The notes under the pieces are model-generated. The model was not told the DNA's origin, ran no database searches, and saw only the letters and a program-made list of their open reading frames with translations. Source: Dillenia suffruticosa (Eukaryota; Streptophyta; Magnoliopsida; Dilleniales; Dilleniaceae). Taken from it: a DNA stretch of 64,000 nucleotides. This document shows positions 12,201 to 23,699 of this stretch, piece by piece (the first letter of the stretch is position 1; each line of letters starts with the position of its first letter). The position numbers and the translations under genes were made by a program. The DNA is taken from the NCBI GenBank assembly GCA_033439265.1, contig JAVTVX010000015.1:25411947-25475946 (forward strand), given 5' to 3'.

Positions 12201-13303
12201 GTAAAGTACCTGATTCTTAATGAATGCAATTGATTTTTAGATTTTTGTATTTTTCTCTAAATGTTTAGTAGATTTTCTAATTATAGGAAAGGTACATTGT
12301 GTTTTCCATCTGTAAATAGGGAGCCTCACTTCACTGTAAAGTATCTGATTCTTAATTAATGTAATTGATTTTTAGGTTTTTGTATTTTTCTCTAAATTTC
12401 TGGATTAAAAGTTTCACCGTTAGCACATAGTTGAGTGTTAATCCTTTATCATGCCTGCTGATTGCATCAAACTTGATGTCGATTCTCCCAAAAAAAAATT
12501 GTCAATTAAGGTTCAAAAAATGGCCAGTTTCTTTTGATAATGATTCTGTATCAAATCAATAAATTTTTTGTTCAAATCTTCTTAAATCTATGAAAAGAAT
12601 ACGATGAATCTAATTTATCCAAACTGTACCTAAATAGTTTTCCATCAATGCTTGTAAGCTTGAAAACTTTTTTCTGATTGTTCTGGACCATTTATGAGGG
12701 GATCAGATATTTTAATTAATTACTCATTTTTAGTTTCATCATTTTCAATCTAGTTCTTTTGACATACTGTCATAGGTTGAAATATTGTCTTAGGTACCAG
12801 ACCACCTACCCTTCAATAAACTAGAAAGGTTTGCTACCTTAGATTCCGTGTTTTGGGTAAAATATAACATTCAACTCAAACCGAGACACATACTTGCATT
12901 ACAACCCTTCTGGTAGTTGCATTACTCCAATCACTGCAATCTTCAAGACACAATATAATGAACTCCTTATGCTGCATTTTAGCTCGCACCAGAGACTCCA
13001 CTGCACGAGCTTGACCCTACACTAGAACATTTAGGATAAAGTAAAAGAAATCAACAAACGGATACCCAAATATGCAAGTAATCAAAATGGTATGTGACCT
13101 GCAAAGCCTTATTTTTCCTTCCAGGAGCAGGAGCAATAAGTCCAGGAGTGTCAATAATGGTCAAATTAGGGCAATATTTATACTCCACTCTTATGATTAT
13201 CTCTTTAGCCGAAAATTGACAAGCCTCACGCTCTAACCTCATATTCTCTGCTTCAATATATGCCTACACTAGAACAATAAAATGGGTCATTCCCTATTTT
13301 GGG

Positions 13304-13335
<32 letters not shown>

Positions 13336-13677
13336 AATTTCTTGGAGAGATTTCTCCTTGGCAACAGAAGGATCAGAATCAGACTCAGATAAAAGATGAC
13401 AAAGTGGGTGTTCACAATCAGGGTCATACTTCATGTGGAGAGTGATGGGACGGCGAGTCTTGGTGCCACCACCGACATGGTTGAATTGGAAACCCATTAG
13501 GGCTTCAACCAGTGCGCTCTTGCCGTCGGTCTGATGACCCACCACCAGCACCGCAGGCGCGTCGAAGGGGGTTTCCAACTCCTGTGCCAGCCCGTGTAGC
13601 TCATTGTACGCTTCGTACAGCTTTGAGTGTTCAAATGCTGTAGATGGTGATGATTGTTCGTCTCCTTCTCTCTCCAT
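8994..13677 (-). CDS. ARC5: ARC5/DRP5B dynamin-related chloroplast division protein, 5' part (coding exons 1-4)
   Basis: Four exons (13333-13677, 13099-13263, 12894-13016, 8994-9215) join without a frame break into 285 codons that match the N-terminal dynamin GTPase of plant ARC5/DRP5B, the GTP-driven ring protein that pinches the chloroplast envelope from the cytosolic side. GTPase motifs are present in order: P-loop GHQTDGKS (residues 47-54), the switch region GGGTKTRRP (69-77), DTPG (153-156) and TKLD (224-227). All introns follow GT-AG. The family is about 770 residues long, so the middle, PH and GTPase-effector parts are missing here. They may lie beyond position 1 after an intron of at least 9 kb filled with copia elements, or be lost. 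Recognition of the family is firm; whether the gene is functional is open. Confidence 0.9.
9699..11460 (-). mobile_element. non-autonomous gypsy-derived LTR element A in ARC5 intron 3
   Basis: Two similar direct copies, 9699-10104 (TGATATGAGCC start) and 11105 to about 11460 (TGATTTGAGCT start), flank a 1000-bp internal part. On the - strand the right copy ends in CA and is followed by a primer-site-like TTGGTGTCAGGGTT (11091-11104), then a gag-like frame from ATG at 11081. The left copy is preceded on the - strand by GAGGGGAGCAA, a purine tract, and by codons resembling the usual gypsy polyprotein end. A TATA-like CTATTTAAAG lies in the left LTR on the - strand. Protease, RT, RNase H and integrase are absent. 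The right outer boundary is unclear because element B sequence resumes there. Confidence 0.65.
10374..11081 (-). pseudogene. gag-like frame of element A, five nonsense codons
   Basis: One continuous frame of 235 codons runs from ATG 11081 to a TAG at 10374, interrupted only by five nonsense codons, all in its first third. The N-terminus (KWFSQMERFMGEFE, then Gln-rich QMEQQLAWVEELQ) looks like the coiled-coil start of plant gypsy gag. The last 118 codons (from 10730) are open, with a Lys/Ala-rich segment ARAEKKASKATAEG. No zinc knuckle or protease is seen. The C-terminal half is not recognised. Confidence 0.55.
12131..12403 (+). repeat. tandem duplication of LTR promoter segment
   Basis: Two adjacent copies of about 130-140 bp (12131-12261 and 12262-12403), each with a TAAATAGGGAG TATA-like box, a GATTCTTAAT motif, and the closing TTTTTCTCTAAAT. 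They form part of the LTR of element B. Confidence 0.7.
12894..13016 (-). CDS. ARC5: ARC5 coding exon 3
   Basis: 41 codons, GQARAVESLVRAK to TTRRVVMQ. Acceptor TAG|GGTCAA and donor CAA|GTATGT, a strong plant donor. The first codon is Gly where I would expect Val in the family. Confidence 0.88.
13099..13263 (-). CDS. ARC5: ARC5 coding exon 2
   Basis: 55 codons, AYIEAENMRLE to NKALQ, with the G3 motif DTPG. Acceptor TAG|GCATAT and donor CAG|GTCACA. Intron 1 is only 69 nt, intron 2 is 82 nt. Confidence 0.9.
13333..13677 (-). CDS. ARC5: ARC5 coding exon 1
   Basis: 115 codons from ATG at 13677. The first residues are acidic and not conserved; homology starts at LYEAYNELH (residue 20). The P-loop and first switch region are in this exon. 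The donor is CAG|GTCTCT, and intron 1 starts in a (TC)n tract on the - strand (GA repeat on +, about 13303-13330). The start was chosen because it is the only in-frame Met before the conserved block. Confidence 0.9.
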
Positions 13678-13860
13678 TTTTCAACTCTATTTCTCTTGCG
13701 CTTTGAAGTTGCAGTTTTCGGAGTGCAGGGTGAAGTCAAGAAGTTCAGAGTGCGTTTGAATTTCTCTGCATTATCCCTTAATCTAAAATTGAGCAATTTT
13801 GGTTGGACCACGTTTGAATGGCTGGCCGGTGATTCTGGCCCGGCCAAACTTTAGTTTAGT
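13678..13860 (-). promoter_or_regulatory. ARC5 5' UTR and proximal upstream region
   Basis: Upstream of the ARC5 ATG the sequence is less AT-rich than its surroundings and pyrimidine-rich on the coding side. No clear TATA box was found on the - strand. From about 13860 the sequence turns strongly AT-rich. Confidence 0.35.
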
Positions 13861-15082
13861 TTAGAAAAATTGAGAATATATTTAATTAAAGTTTATAAAA
13901 AAAAAATTAATTTTATTAGAAAAATAATAATCTTTCTATTTTATCATAAGATTAAATTTTAATTTACAAAAAAAACCATATTCTTTATTTAAAAAATAAT
14001 ACTTAAACTACAAAATATTATTAATAGGAGATATAAAATAAAAATAAATTGAGCGGATTAAATTTTTCAAACAATTTTTAAGGAAATCAAGCAAAAGACA
14101 TTAGGTAGGCCTAACTCAGTTATTAGAGATCTAAATTAGTCCTTTTAGTGCCAGAGCAATTCAATCACTAAGATCAATTTTGATAAATATGATCCAAGTC
14201 TTATTTTTTATATTTGGGATAAGAGTCTAATTTTTCTGGCTGAACTTAAAAAAAAGATCCGACTAATTTTTTCTTTTAAATTTATTATGTGACTCGTGAA
14301 TTTAGAGTTATATAATAAGGGGCAACCACATTTCATATATTACTAAATAAATCGTAATTATTAGGATTTAAACCACAGATACAACAACCAATAGTTATTC
14401 GTATTGAAAGATATATTATATTTAATAACAATTGAACATATTAAATTTTGAAAAATTAACTCCATTTTTTACTATGAGAAATAATATCTTGTTTTAAGGA
14501 GAAAAATTAGGCCCGATGGGCTTTGAGAAAACAAGATTCTCTTGCAAAGTTCCAAAGAAGTGAAAATATAACTCTTTTTATTTTGTATATAGCAATGGTT
14601 AAAATGTAATTTGAACTGGATTGAACCTTTAATGACAAATCGGGTTGGATTTTTAAAAGAGTAAAACTTTATCGATATCTATTTTTACTATAGACAAAAC
14701 TCGTATTCAAAATTTTATTAAATTGATACTATTATCCGACCACTAGACAATTAGGTATTCGTAAAAAATAATTCCTACTCTCGTTATCAAAGCCAATATC
14801 ACAAATTTTTTTCTAAACACCTTTAAGAACTTTTAATCTAGATTTCAGTATATCTAACAAGTGCCGACTTTAAATTCCAATAATTTTTTCATTTTCTTTA
14901 CTTGAATATGTCTAGTTTTTTTTCATAACATTGATCACCTTTGTCTCTTTTAAAGAGGAATCAAATTGGACTTCACTTGCTTTTATATTCTCACAGGTTG
15001 TCATTCGTTGTGCACAAGAATCCACATTTATCTCTTTTCTAGGAAGAATTCAGTTGGCAAAACAAAAGAAAATGACTTATTT
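13861..15082. other. AT-rich region, no gene seen
   Basis: Long A/T runs and stops in all frames. The open stretches at 14931-15194 are short, overlapping in two frames, and run into the LTR that starts at 15083, so they are not credible genes. Confidence 0.5.
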
Positions 15083-15806
15083 TGGAAAAATTTACATAGG
15101 TTCATTCATGACTCTTCAATGTTTCCTCACTTTTGTGCCCCAATTTTATATGAAAACTCGATTAACTTATTCAAATTTTCTTGAGAAAATATAATTATTG
15201 CTTTCAATTTCCAATATTATATTTGAAATAAGAGGATTCACGAAGAGAACTAGATAAACATATTGAAAATTAATAAATATGCATATGCATTGAGCAAGTT
15301 GAAAGCTTCCTACTTGTAGAAAAATAAAATAAGAGAAATTTTTATGTATAATGGATAGTCGTTAAAATTGTATATTTAATATTTAAATTGAACACGAGAT
15401 TTAGAGGGCGAATAAAGAATGTGGGAAAGGGTGCAAAAGGGTCAGGAATGAATTTAGGAGGGTACAGGGTTTTGCCATTGCACTACCTCTCCTCAGAGTT
15501 GCATTGCAGCACAAAAGGCCAAGTGCTGCACTGGACAACAGTGTGCAACGTTGAAGGACAAAAGAATTTTTGTTTTAACTTGTTATTTTCTTTTCTTTTT
15601 AATTAGTAAGGGTTTTGTTACTCTTATTTCCATTATAATTTTTTGTCCTAAAATATTTAAACTCAAATTTGTAAATGGGGACTTACTTTGATTATTGAAA
15701 TATTGTCTATTTTTCTAGACTCTAGTTTTGGTTTTTATCATTTGAGATGGATTGAACTTTGGAGTTTGGATTGATCAAACTTAAGTCATATTTTTGTTCC
15801 ATATCA
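15083..15806 (+). repeat. LTR copy 1 of copia family C
   Basis: A 724-bp unit starting TGGAAAAATTTACATAGG and ending TATCA. It is followed after two bases by TGGTATTAAAAGA (from 15809), a worn match to the initiator-Met tRNA primer site. The whole unit recurs at 17050-17777. Confidence 0.75.
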
Positions 15807-17049
15807 ATTGGTATTAAAAGACACCGGAGACGGACACAATTGCAAAAAGTTGATCGAAACTAAAGAAAGCAACTAATCACTTGACAATCATCAAGGACTG
15901 CAGGCTGTTTGGAAAAATTCAAGTCAATCATATTAGGAGTTTTGACATTGTGGAATGATAAACCTAGATTGGTTTCGAATGACTCAAGGGAGCCCTGACA
16001 TTCAATCACAATATAGAATGGGGTCAAGAATAAAAAGGTGCCATGGATGGTTACCATGGGCTATTTACATGAAAATTATAGGTATGGTTGTTACGCACTC
16101 GTATCGATATTCGTCACCATTGTGGTGATTTGAGAAAGGATAAATTTATAAGTTACACGGATATGATGATAAATTTCATAAATATACAAAAGGTTTATGA
16201 CTCTAGAATGACAAATTTTGTAGGTTTAAAATTTAGACACGAAACAAGAATATGGTACAAAAAATTGTCAAATGGTAAGGAAGAAGAAAAAGAAGAAGGA
16301 AATTTTCATGGTACAAAAAATTGTTAAATTGTTAAATGGTACAAAGAATATGGTACAAAAGGTTTAAGACCCTAGATCAGTTATATATAATTGATTTATT
16401 ATTGAATCAGAATTTGAGGAGGAAATTTTCATGAAAACCTAACCACAAGAAGAAGAAGAAGAAGAAGAAGAAGAAGAAGAAGAAGAAGAAGAAGAAGAAG
16501 AAGAAGAAGAAGAAGAAGAAGAAGAAGAAGAAGAAGAAGAAGAAGAAGAAAAGAGGAGTATGATGATGATTCTGGAACAACTGATGATATATATTCTAAC
16601 TTGAAAGAATTAATTGTTTCCTCAACATACACAGATGTTGATGAAAGAGTTTTTGAATTTGAGGATCGTGAAATTTCTAGTGTTGAAGGACCTTTATTGA
16701 AACAATATTAGTTTGAAATTGATGATTGTGATATCAAGAAATGGTGTCTTGATAGCCCTATAGTCAAACCACCACAAGATAGCCCTTTATTTCTCCCATG
16801 GATGTTGTGTAATGATTTCACAATTGTCTCGTTGTTCTAATCCATTTCTCCACAAATTGCAACAACAATTGCCTACTTAGATAAGGAGAGTGAGATTTGG
16901 CAAAAGCTTGTTCATCGTTTCTCACAATATGATTAAACTAGAGTATAAATTTTTGAATTCAAAGTAAGTAATTTGATATAAGAAAGCGATTCAGTAGATA
17001 CCTATTTTAGTGAATTAAGTGGGATTCTCAAGGAGTTGATAAGTTATTT
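15807..17049 (+). pseudogene. internal region 1 of copia family C: gag remnant
   Basis: The stretch 16880-17040 translates as a copia gag core (IAYLDKESEIWQKLVHRFSQ, then DSVDTYFSELSGILKEL). Upstream parts recur at 26125-27180, showing one family. The gag stops at about 17040, where LTR copy 2 begins, so the C-terminal gag and all of pol are missing. A (GAA)35 tract interrupts the region. Confidence 0.7.
16447..16551. repeat. (AAG/GAA)35 trinucleotide repeat
   Basis: 105 bp of perfect AAG repeat. The equivalent site in the sister copy (about 26732-26752) has only a few imperfect GAA units, so the tract expanded in this copy. Confidence 0.95.
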
Positions 17050-17777
17050 TGCAAAAATTTACATTGGCTCATTCGTGACCCTTCAATGTTTCATAACTTT
17101 TGTGCCTCATTTCTATATGAAATCTCGACTAACTTATTCAAATTTTCTTGAGAAAATATAATTATTACTTTCAATTTCTAATATTATTTTTTAAATAAGA
17201 TGATTCATGAAGACGACTGGACAAACATATTGAAAATTAATAAATATGCATATGCATGGAGCAAATTGAAAGCTTCCTACTTGTAGAAAAATAAAATAAG
17301 AAAAATCTTTATATAAAATAGGTAGTCGTTGAAATTATATACCTAATGGTTAAATTGAATAGGAGGTTCAGTGAATGAAAACAAAATGTGGGAAAGTGGC
17401 ATAAAAGGGGTTAGCAACATGTTTGAAAATGAATTTTGACACGTACAATATTTTGCCATAGTGCTACCTCTTCTAAGAGTTGCATTGTAGCACAAAAGGC
17501 CTAGCATTTCATTGGATAACGATGTGCAACATTGAAAGACATAAGAATTTTTATTTTAACTTGTTATTTTCTTTCCTTTTTAATTAGTAAAGGTTTTTTT
17601 TTTGTTTTTACTCTTATTTTCATTATAGTTTTTTGTCCTAAAATATTTAAACTCAAACTTGTAAATGGAGACTTATGTTGATTATTGAAATATTATTTGT
17701 TTTTCTAGACTCTAGTTTGAGTTTTTATCTTTTGAGGTGGATTGATCAAACTCAACCCATGTTTTTGTTCCATATCA
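17050..17777 (+). repeat. LTR copy 2 of copia family C
   Basis: 728 bp, colinear with 15083-15806, starting TGCAAAAATTTACATTGG and ending TATCA. It is again followed by TTGGTATTAAAAC and a second copy of the internal region rather than by unrelated flank, giving an LTR-internal-LTR-internal array. Confidence 0.75.
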
Positions 17778-17965
17778 ATTGGTATTAAAACACAAATCTG
17801 GAGACAAACATAATTGCAAAGCGTTGATCAAAACAAAAGAAAGCAACTAATTACTTAACAATTATCTGGAACTATAGGCTATTCGGAAAAATTCAAGCTA
17901 ATCATATAAGGAGTTTTGTCATTGTGGAGTGAAAATTTTAGATTGATTTTGAAAGACTTAAGACC
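17778..17965 (+). pseudogene. internal region 2 of copia family C, left part
   Basis: Matches 15807-15990 of internal region 1. It breaks off at 17965 where the LTR of an inserted copia element begins, and the match resumes at about 26135. Same family, same orientation. Confidence 0.7.
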
Positions 17966-18494
17966 TAAAAGAAAAATCAACATTTCAACAAACAAAATCC
18001 TTGATAGATCTATGCAAAACATACCTTCAAAAGATGTTTCCACAAGATTCGATCAATCACAATCTGCACGCATGTCTGACCTCCAAGGTATTTACTCAAA
18101 CAACTCTTGGGATCCTCATATGATTGATTAATGTGAAACCAATATACTAGATTCTCTAAAATTTTCTCATATCTTAAAAAAACTCAAAAACCATAGGAGA
18201 AGAAAAAACATTTTCTTCTTTTTCTAAAACATTTTTTTTTATTACCTTCAATTACCCCCATACTTCCCATTAGCCCCTTAAATCCCTTTTAAAGGTAATC
18301 TTCCTTTAATAGGTATTTAAGGTATTTAGGATTAAATTATTTTATAAATTTAAGATCCATAATTTTCACATAATTATGTTTATTATTTTATCTTAAGAAA
18401 TTATTCTTTTGTGTGTAACCCTTTAGGTTTCTTATCACTTAGCAATAAATATAACAATTTTAGAATTTAAATTGACTTTAGTACAAAAACCAAT
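17966..18494 (-). repeat. 3' LTR of the 8.16-kb copia element
   Basis: About 529 bp. The + strand end reads TAAAAGAAAAATCAAC, equal to TGAAAGAAAAATCAAT in the 5' LTR, so the terminal TG has mutated to TA. The other end reads ACAAAAACCAATG against ACAAAAACCAACA. Confidence 0.8.
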
Positions 18495-19499
18495 GAACTC
18501 CTACTTGGACTGAAATCAATTTACTCACAAGAATTCTAAAATTAGATAAATTAAACAACTTTAATTTATTATTAATTCAATAATTAATTTATTTATATTA
18601 ATAGATCAAGATTGGTCTCTGGTTAGGCATCATGACCCACCAAGAGTTAAAAAAAGTCAAGTGATTAATTTCACCTATCAATGAATCAGATACCATGTAT
18701 CAACTCCTTTAAATAAATTTAGAACATTTCTAAATTTACTTACTCATTTGCAAATATTTTAAATTGACATTTTAACAAGTAGTTACTCTCGGAATATATT
18801 CTCCTACTATTAGGAGTGGTGAATCCTATATTGATCATAAACTATTAATTTGTATTTCTTATTATACCCAACTTCTATTATACACATAACCAATTACGAT
18901 TACATACTAGTAAAGTCAAAGTACAATCATTTATACAAAAAATACTCTTATGATCTCAAGTCCAACACCACTTATATTACTGTCATATAGAGATTATACC
19001 ATTGGTATTAAAATAGTTAACCCTATAGAAATCTCTAAACGGGTCAGTCTAGTGAATTTGTTCTCCAATAATCCACTCATATATCGTTATACAAATTAAT
19101 ATTTTTACATTAACAATACCCTTTATTTTGTTAATATTATAATTAGGGATATTTAAGAATAATAAATAAATATTATTCTAAAAATACATTATCATTATAT
19201 AAATATATAAACATATATTTCATGATACTAAAATGTCATATCATTATTGTATACATATCAAATCATAATAACAATCAAAATATGATGGTTTACTAAATAA
19301 TATAGTTACTCCTTCATTTTGACTAAAACTAATCATTCATGTATTTCAGATCAAATGAATATATATGACTATCATATTTCTTTTGATTTAACGGTTTAGT
19401 TAATAGATAAGATATATTATTCTTTATAAGAATCTTTTCATTTTTATTTCATTTCTATCAACGATCTCTCTAATCAAATGATAGCGCCGTAAAACATGT

Positions 19500-20960
19500 T
19501 TGGATCGTTGATAAGACCTAACTCTTTTGTTTGTGCAATAGCTCCATTGTTATCACAACATAAAGGTATTGGATCGATTATTGAAGGAACCACTTCAATT
19601 TCAGAAATAAACTTTTTAATCCAGATACTTCCTTAGCAGGTTTGGAAGCGGCAAAATATTTGGCTTCTGTTGTAGACTCTGCAGTGGTATTCTATTTAGA
19701 ACTTTTTCAACTAACAACACCACCATTTAGGGTAAATATGTATCCAAACTAAGACTTGTAATCATATTTATCAGATTGAAATCTAGTATCAGTGAATCCA
19801 CATACTTTAAGTTCAACCCCTCCATAAATCAAAAATAGATCTTTAGTTTTTTTCAAGTACCTAAAGATATTCTTGACTGCTTTCTAATGATGATTATCAT
19901 TAGGATTGGCTTGATTTCTACTCATAACATTTAGAGCATAAGAGACATCTGGTCTTGTATACAACATAACATATATGATTGATCCTACAACAAAAGTATA
20001 AGTAATATTCTACATACTATATTTTTCAACATCTGTTTTTGAACACATATCCTTAGAAAGGTAGATCTTATAAGACATATGAAGATAACATTTCTTTAAT
20101 TGATCCATGCTAAACTTATTTAACATTTTATCAATATATGTTGACTATAAAAGACCAAATAATTTGTTAGATCTATCACGATAGATTTTAATTTTCAAAA
20201 TGTAAGTTGTTTTTTTTAAATCTTTCATTGAGAAGTTTTGGATAACCATGTCTTAATTGATTGAAGAGTGGATATGTCATTTCTCATTAATAATATGTCA
20301 TCCACATATAAAATAAGAAAAATCATAATATTCTTACTAATCCTTTTATATACACAAGATTTATCTTTATTTTTTATGAAACCAGACTTTTTGATTGTTT
20401 CATCAAAATGAATATTCTGACTCCTAGAAAATTACTTAAACCCATAAATGAACTTTTTAGTCATCATACTTTATTAAGATCTTCATAAACAAAACTCTCA
20501 AATTGTATCATATACACATCTTTTTGCAAATTTTCATTAAGAGATGCTATCTTAACATCCATTTGTCAAATTTCATAATCATAGTATATAACTATAACAA
20601 GTAAAATCTTATTGGATTTCAGTATAATAACTAGTGAAAATGTTTCATCATAATCTATACCATGTTTTCGTGTGTAATCTTTTGCAACCAGTCATACTTT
20701 ATAGGTAGAGATATGACCATCAATGTTTGTCTTATTTTTGAAAGCCCACTTGCACCTTTTGGGTTTTACCCCTTAAGGTGCATCAATTAAGTTCCATACC
20801 TTATTATTATACAAGAAATCCATTTCAAATTTCAAAAACTTTTTCGTAGGTAGTAGATTCATCATTGTTAATGATAAATATGTCATCATACCTCTTAGGA
20901 GTATGATGTATTCTACTTGACTTACGTTAAACTTGTATATCTTCATATTTAGGATTTATC
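19500..20960 (-). pseudogene. copia reverse transcriptase and RNase H remnant
   Basis: The catalytic box YVDD is at 20297-20308 on the - strand (context LYVDDILLM), followed by STLQSIKTWLS. RNase H signatures appear further on: AESTTEAKYFAASKPAKE near 19660 and LYCDNNGAIAQ near 19530-19560. The frame is repeatedly broken, so no product is possible. Confidence 0.78.
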
Positions 20961-21036
20961 ACATCGTTATGAGATAAAATCTCTTGTTTCATCTCACTTT
21001 CTTTGCTCATTTGTAGTTCAAGAACTTATTCAAATT

Positions 21037-22100
21037 CTATTTTACACTCTTTAGCCATTTCTTTAATAACCCCCTTTCTAAATATGTAGCATGCTTTGAG
21101 ACAAACACCTTTTGCTCATTGGGATTGTAACTATAATATCCAAAAGTCTCTTTTGGATGTTCCACAAAGTAACATTTTCCAGATTTCGGATCAAATTTGT
21201 GTAATTTTATCCTTATCATAAAAGCAAGACATCTTCAAATCTTTAAATATTTAAGGTCTGGTTTCTTTCAATAACATATTTAATATGGAGTAGAATTTAC
21301 AGTTTTAGATGGAGCATAGCTTAAAGGATATGAAATGTTATTTAAATCATATCTCAAAAATAATTTGGGAAGAATTGCATGGTCATCATAGAACGAATCA
21401 TATCTAATAAGGTTCAATTTTTTCTTTCAAATACACAATTTAGTTGTCGTGTATATGGAGGAGTCTATTTTGAAATAATTCCATTTTCTTTAAGATAATC
21501 TTGAAATTCTTGACTTAAGTATTCACACTCTCAATCTGATCAAAATATTTTAATATTTTTACCAAGTTATTTTTCAACATCACTTTTGTATTCTTTGAAC
21601 TTTTCAAAAATCTCAGATTTATACTTCAGTAAATAAATATAACCATATCTGAAATGGTCTTTAGTAAAAATAAGGAAATATGAAAAATGTCATCTAACTT
21701 GAATTGACATAAGTTCACATACATTAGAATATATAAGATCTAGTAATTTTGTAGGTCTCTTATCTTATCCATAAAAATGTGATTTGGTCATTTTAACTAA
21801 TAACCAAAATTCATATGTATCAAATTATTCATTATCAAATGATCCCAAATAACCATCTTTATACAATTTGTTTATGCGTTTCTCATTTATATGGACAAAT
21901 CTATAATACCAGAAATATGAATTTCTAAGATTATCAATTTTTTGTTTTTTTGTGTTTATGTTGAAAATTGGAGTATTCAAATCAAATATATAAAAACCGT
22001 TATTCACATAATTAACACCATAAAAAACATCATCACAATAAAAAAACAACATTTGTTCTTTTGGATCATCATAAAACCATTCAAATCCAAACAAGAAATA
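21037..22100 (-). pseudogene. copia integrase remnant
   Basis: 21825-22094 is a pre-integrase piece (NINTKKQKIDNLRNSY, then FVHINEKRINKLYKDG; the family has LGHI). 21037-21219 is the integrase-RT linker (KCYFVEHPKETFGYYSY, NPNEQKVFVSKHATYLE). Between them the catalytic core is broken by frameshifts. Confidence 0.8.
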
Positions 22101-22269
22101 TATATAATATTTTTTATCAATACTGAAACAAAATAATATGTTTCATATCTAGAATCATTCCACTAATTAAAGGAAGAGTAAATATTCCTACATTTACTCT
22201 ATTTCTCACTCTCAGGTCTACTTCTCCTTTAGAGAACTTTCTAATCTTTAGATGCTATATATTTATACA

Positions 22270-23180
22270 AATATGAGATCCAAATTTGGTATCCAATACC
22301 CAAGAATCTATTTTAGAAGTAGAAAAATTTATTTCAATTATAAACATACTTGAAATAGAAACTTCAGTAAGCTCCCTTTGTGTCATGGTATCCAGATAAG
22401 TCTTACAATTTCTCTTTCGGTGTCTATCTTGACCACAGTGATAGCAAATAACTTTTGACTTCTAGTCCTTATTATTGGTTACTAATTTAGGTGACTTCTT
22501 TTTGATTTTCTTAAAACCAAAATTAAACTTCCATTTCTTGGAAAGCTCAACCAATAACAAGTTATCCCTTTCCTTATTAATCGAGTCCTCTGTTGTCTTA
22601 AGTATGTTTAGTAACTCTGACAATGTTGGGGTCTCAATTTTGTTCATATTGAAATTCATCACAAATTTAGAAAAACTTGAAGGAAGTGACTGTAGTATCA
22701 AATCAACACTTAATTGATAATATAATACAAAACTCAGTTTCTCCAATTTCTCAATCAGACTTATCATCTTCAGCACGTAAGTTGTAACTGAAGATTTGTT
22801 TGTTATTTTGCTGTAAAAGAGCTCCTGAGAGATATCATATCACTCATTTCTTACTCTTTTGTCATACAAAACCTTCAAATGATGAAGCATTGTAAAGACA
22901 TTCATATTTTCGTGCTATTTTTGCAGCTTAGGACTCATGGATGCTAATTTATAGCATACGTTCTCATAATCATCCTTATGTTTCTAATATGCATCCTTGA
23001 CTGCTTTGTTAGCATCAGAAACAGGTTCCATGGGAATGGGGTTGTCAAGGACATATAATAACTTTTTATGCTTAAAAACAATTCTTAGGTTTTGGAACCG
23101 CTTCATGAAATTTGGGTTAGTAAGGTTGTTATCCAATCAAATGTAATACTGATTTATATTATTGTTCATTTTGTTCATTT
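22270..23180 (-). pseudogene. copia gag and protease remnant
   Basis: Gag begins near 23175 (MNKMNNNINQYY). The UBN2-type core is open in 22462-22776 (DLILQSLPSSFSKFVMNFNM). A CCHC zinc knuckle CYHCGQDRHRKRNC lies at 22405-22446. Protease follows as SWVLDTKFGSHIC near 22280-22310, with Lys-Phe where the family has Gly-Cys, so the active site is damaged. Confidence 0.8.
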
Positions 23181-23699
23181 TCTACAACCAAAAAATAAAG
23201 ATATAATAAGAATTTATATTTATGCAATACAAAACCCAAAATGAAATCATATACGGTCTAAATAAAATTTTGGTTTTACTCTTACTATTTTATTTTAATC
23301 CATATCTCTCATAATTGATTCGAAAATTTTTAAGAAATTCTTAACGGATTGGGATTCTATCTTAATTATTTCAATCTTGAATTAGCTAAACAAATCAAAA
23401 TAATTTCAACAAGTAGGTAACATTTTCTAATTACAACTTTTGTAACTCTCAAATAGTTAGGTTTTCAACTCTTGATACACATATCACATATATCGTCTAA
23501 CTTTTTACCTCAACGATACTTGACCTTGAATTAACTTAACAAGTCAAATGACTTTGTTAAATCAAATCCATTATTCAGAGATTTAATCTCATAATATAAA
23601 CAGATTTTAGATAAAATAATCGAGTTAAATCAACAAGTCATTCTAACAAAAATTGTTTAAACTATAATAATGAAAGACAGTTATTTATGATTTAATATT

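Larger units (their letters stand above)
9600..12451 (+). mobile_element. short non-autonomous LTR element B (TRIM-like) in ARC5 intron 3, interrupted by element A
   Basis: A 417-bp LTR at 12035-12451 (TGACGGATTT... ending TTTATCA) follows a purine tract GAGGAGGAA. It contains a TATA box (TCTATAAATAGGGAG) on the + strand. Its downstream half recurs at 11461-11657 (ending CTTATCA), and part of its upstream half recurs at about 9640-9698. The internal part (11658-12034) is under 400 bp and holds only a gag-like coiled-coil piece (QQMDLKFKQMEQ, near 11770). No pol domain is present, so the element depends on others for movement. Element A appears to be inserted in the 5' LTR. Confidence 0.55.

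Noticed and set aside
13497-13847. 116-codon open frame on the - strand overlapping ARC5 exon 1
   Set aside because: Out-of-frame shadow of the conserved GTPase exon.
16429-16632. Open frame on the - strand with a poly-Leu run
   Set aside because: It is only the (AAG)35 repeat read backwards as CTT codons inside a gag remnant.
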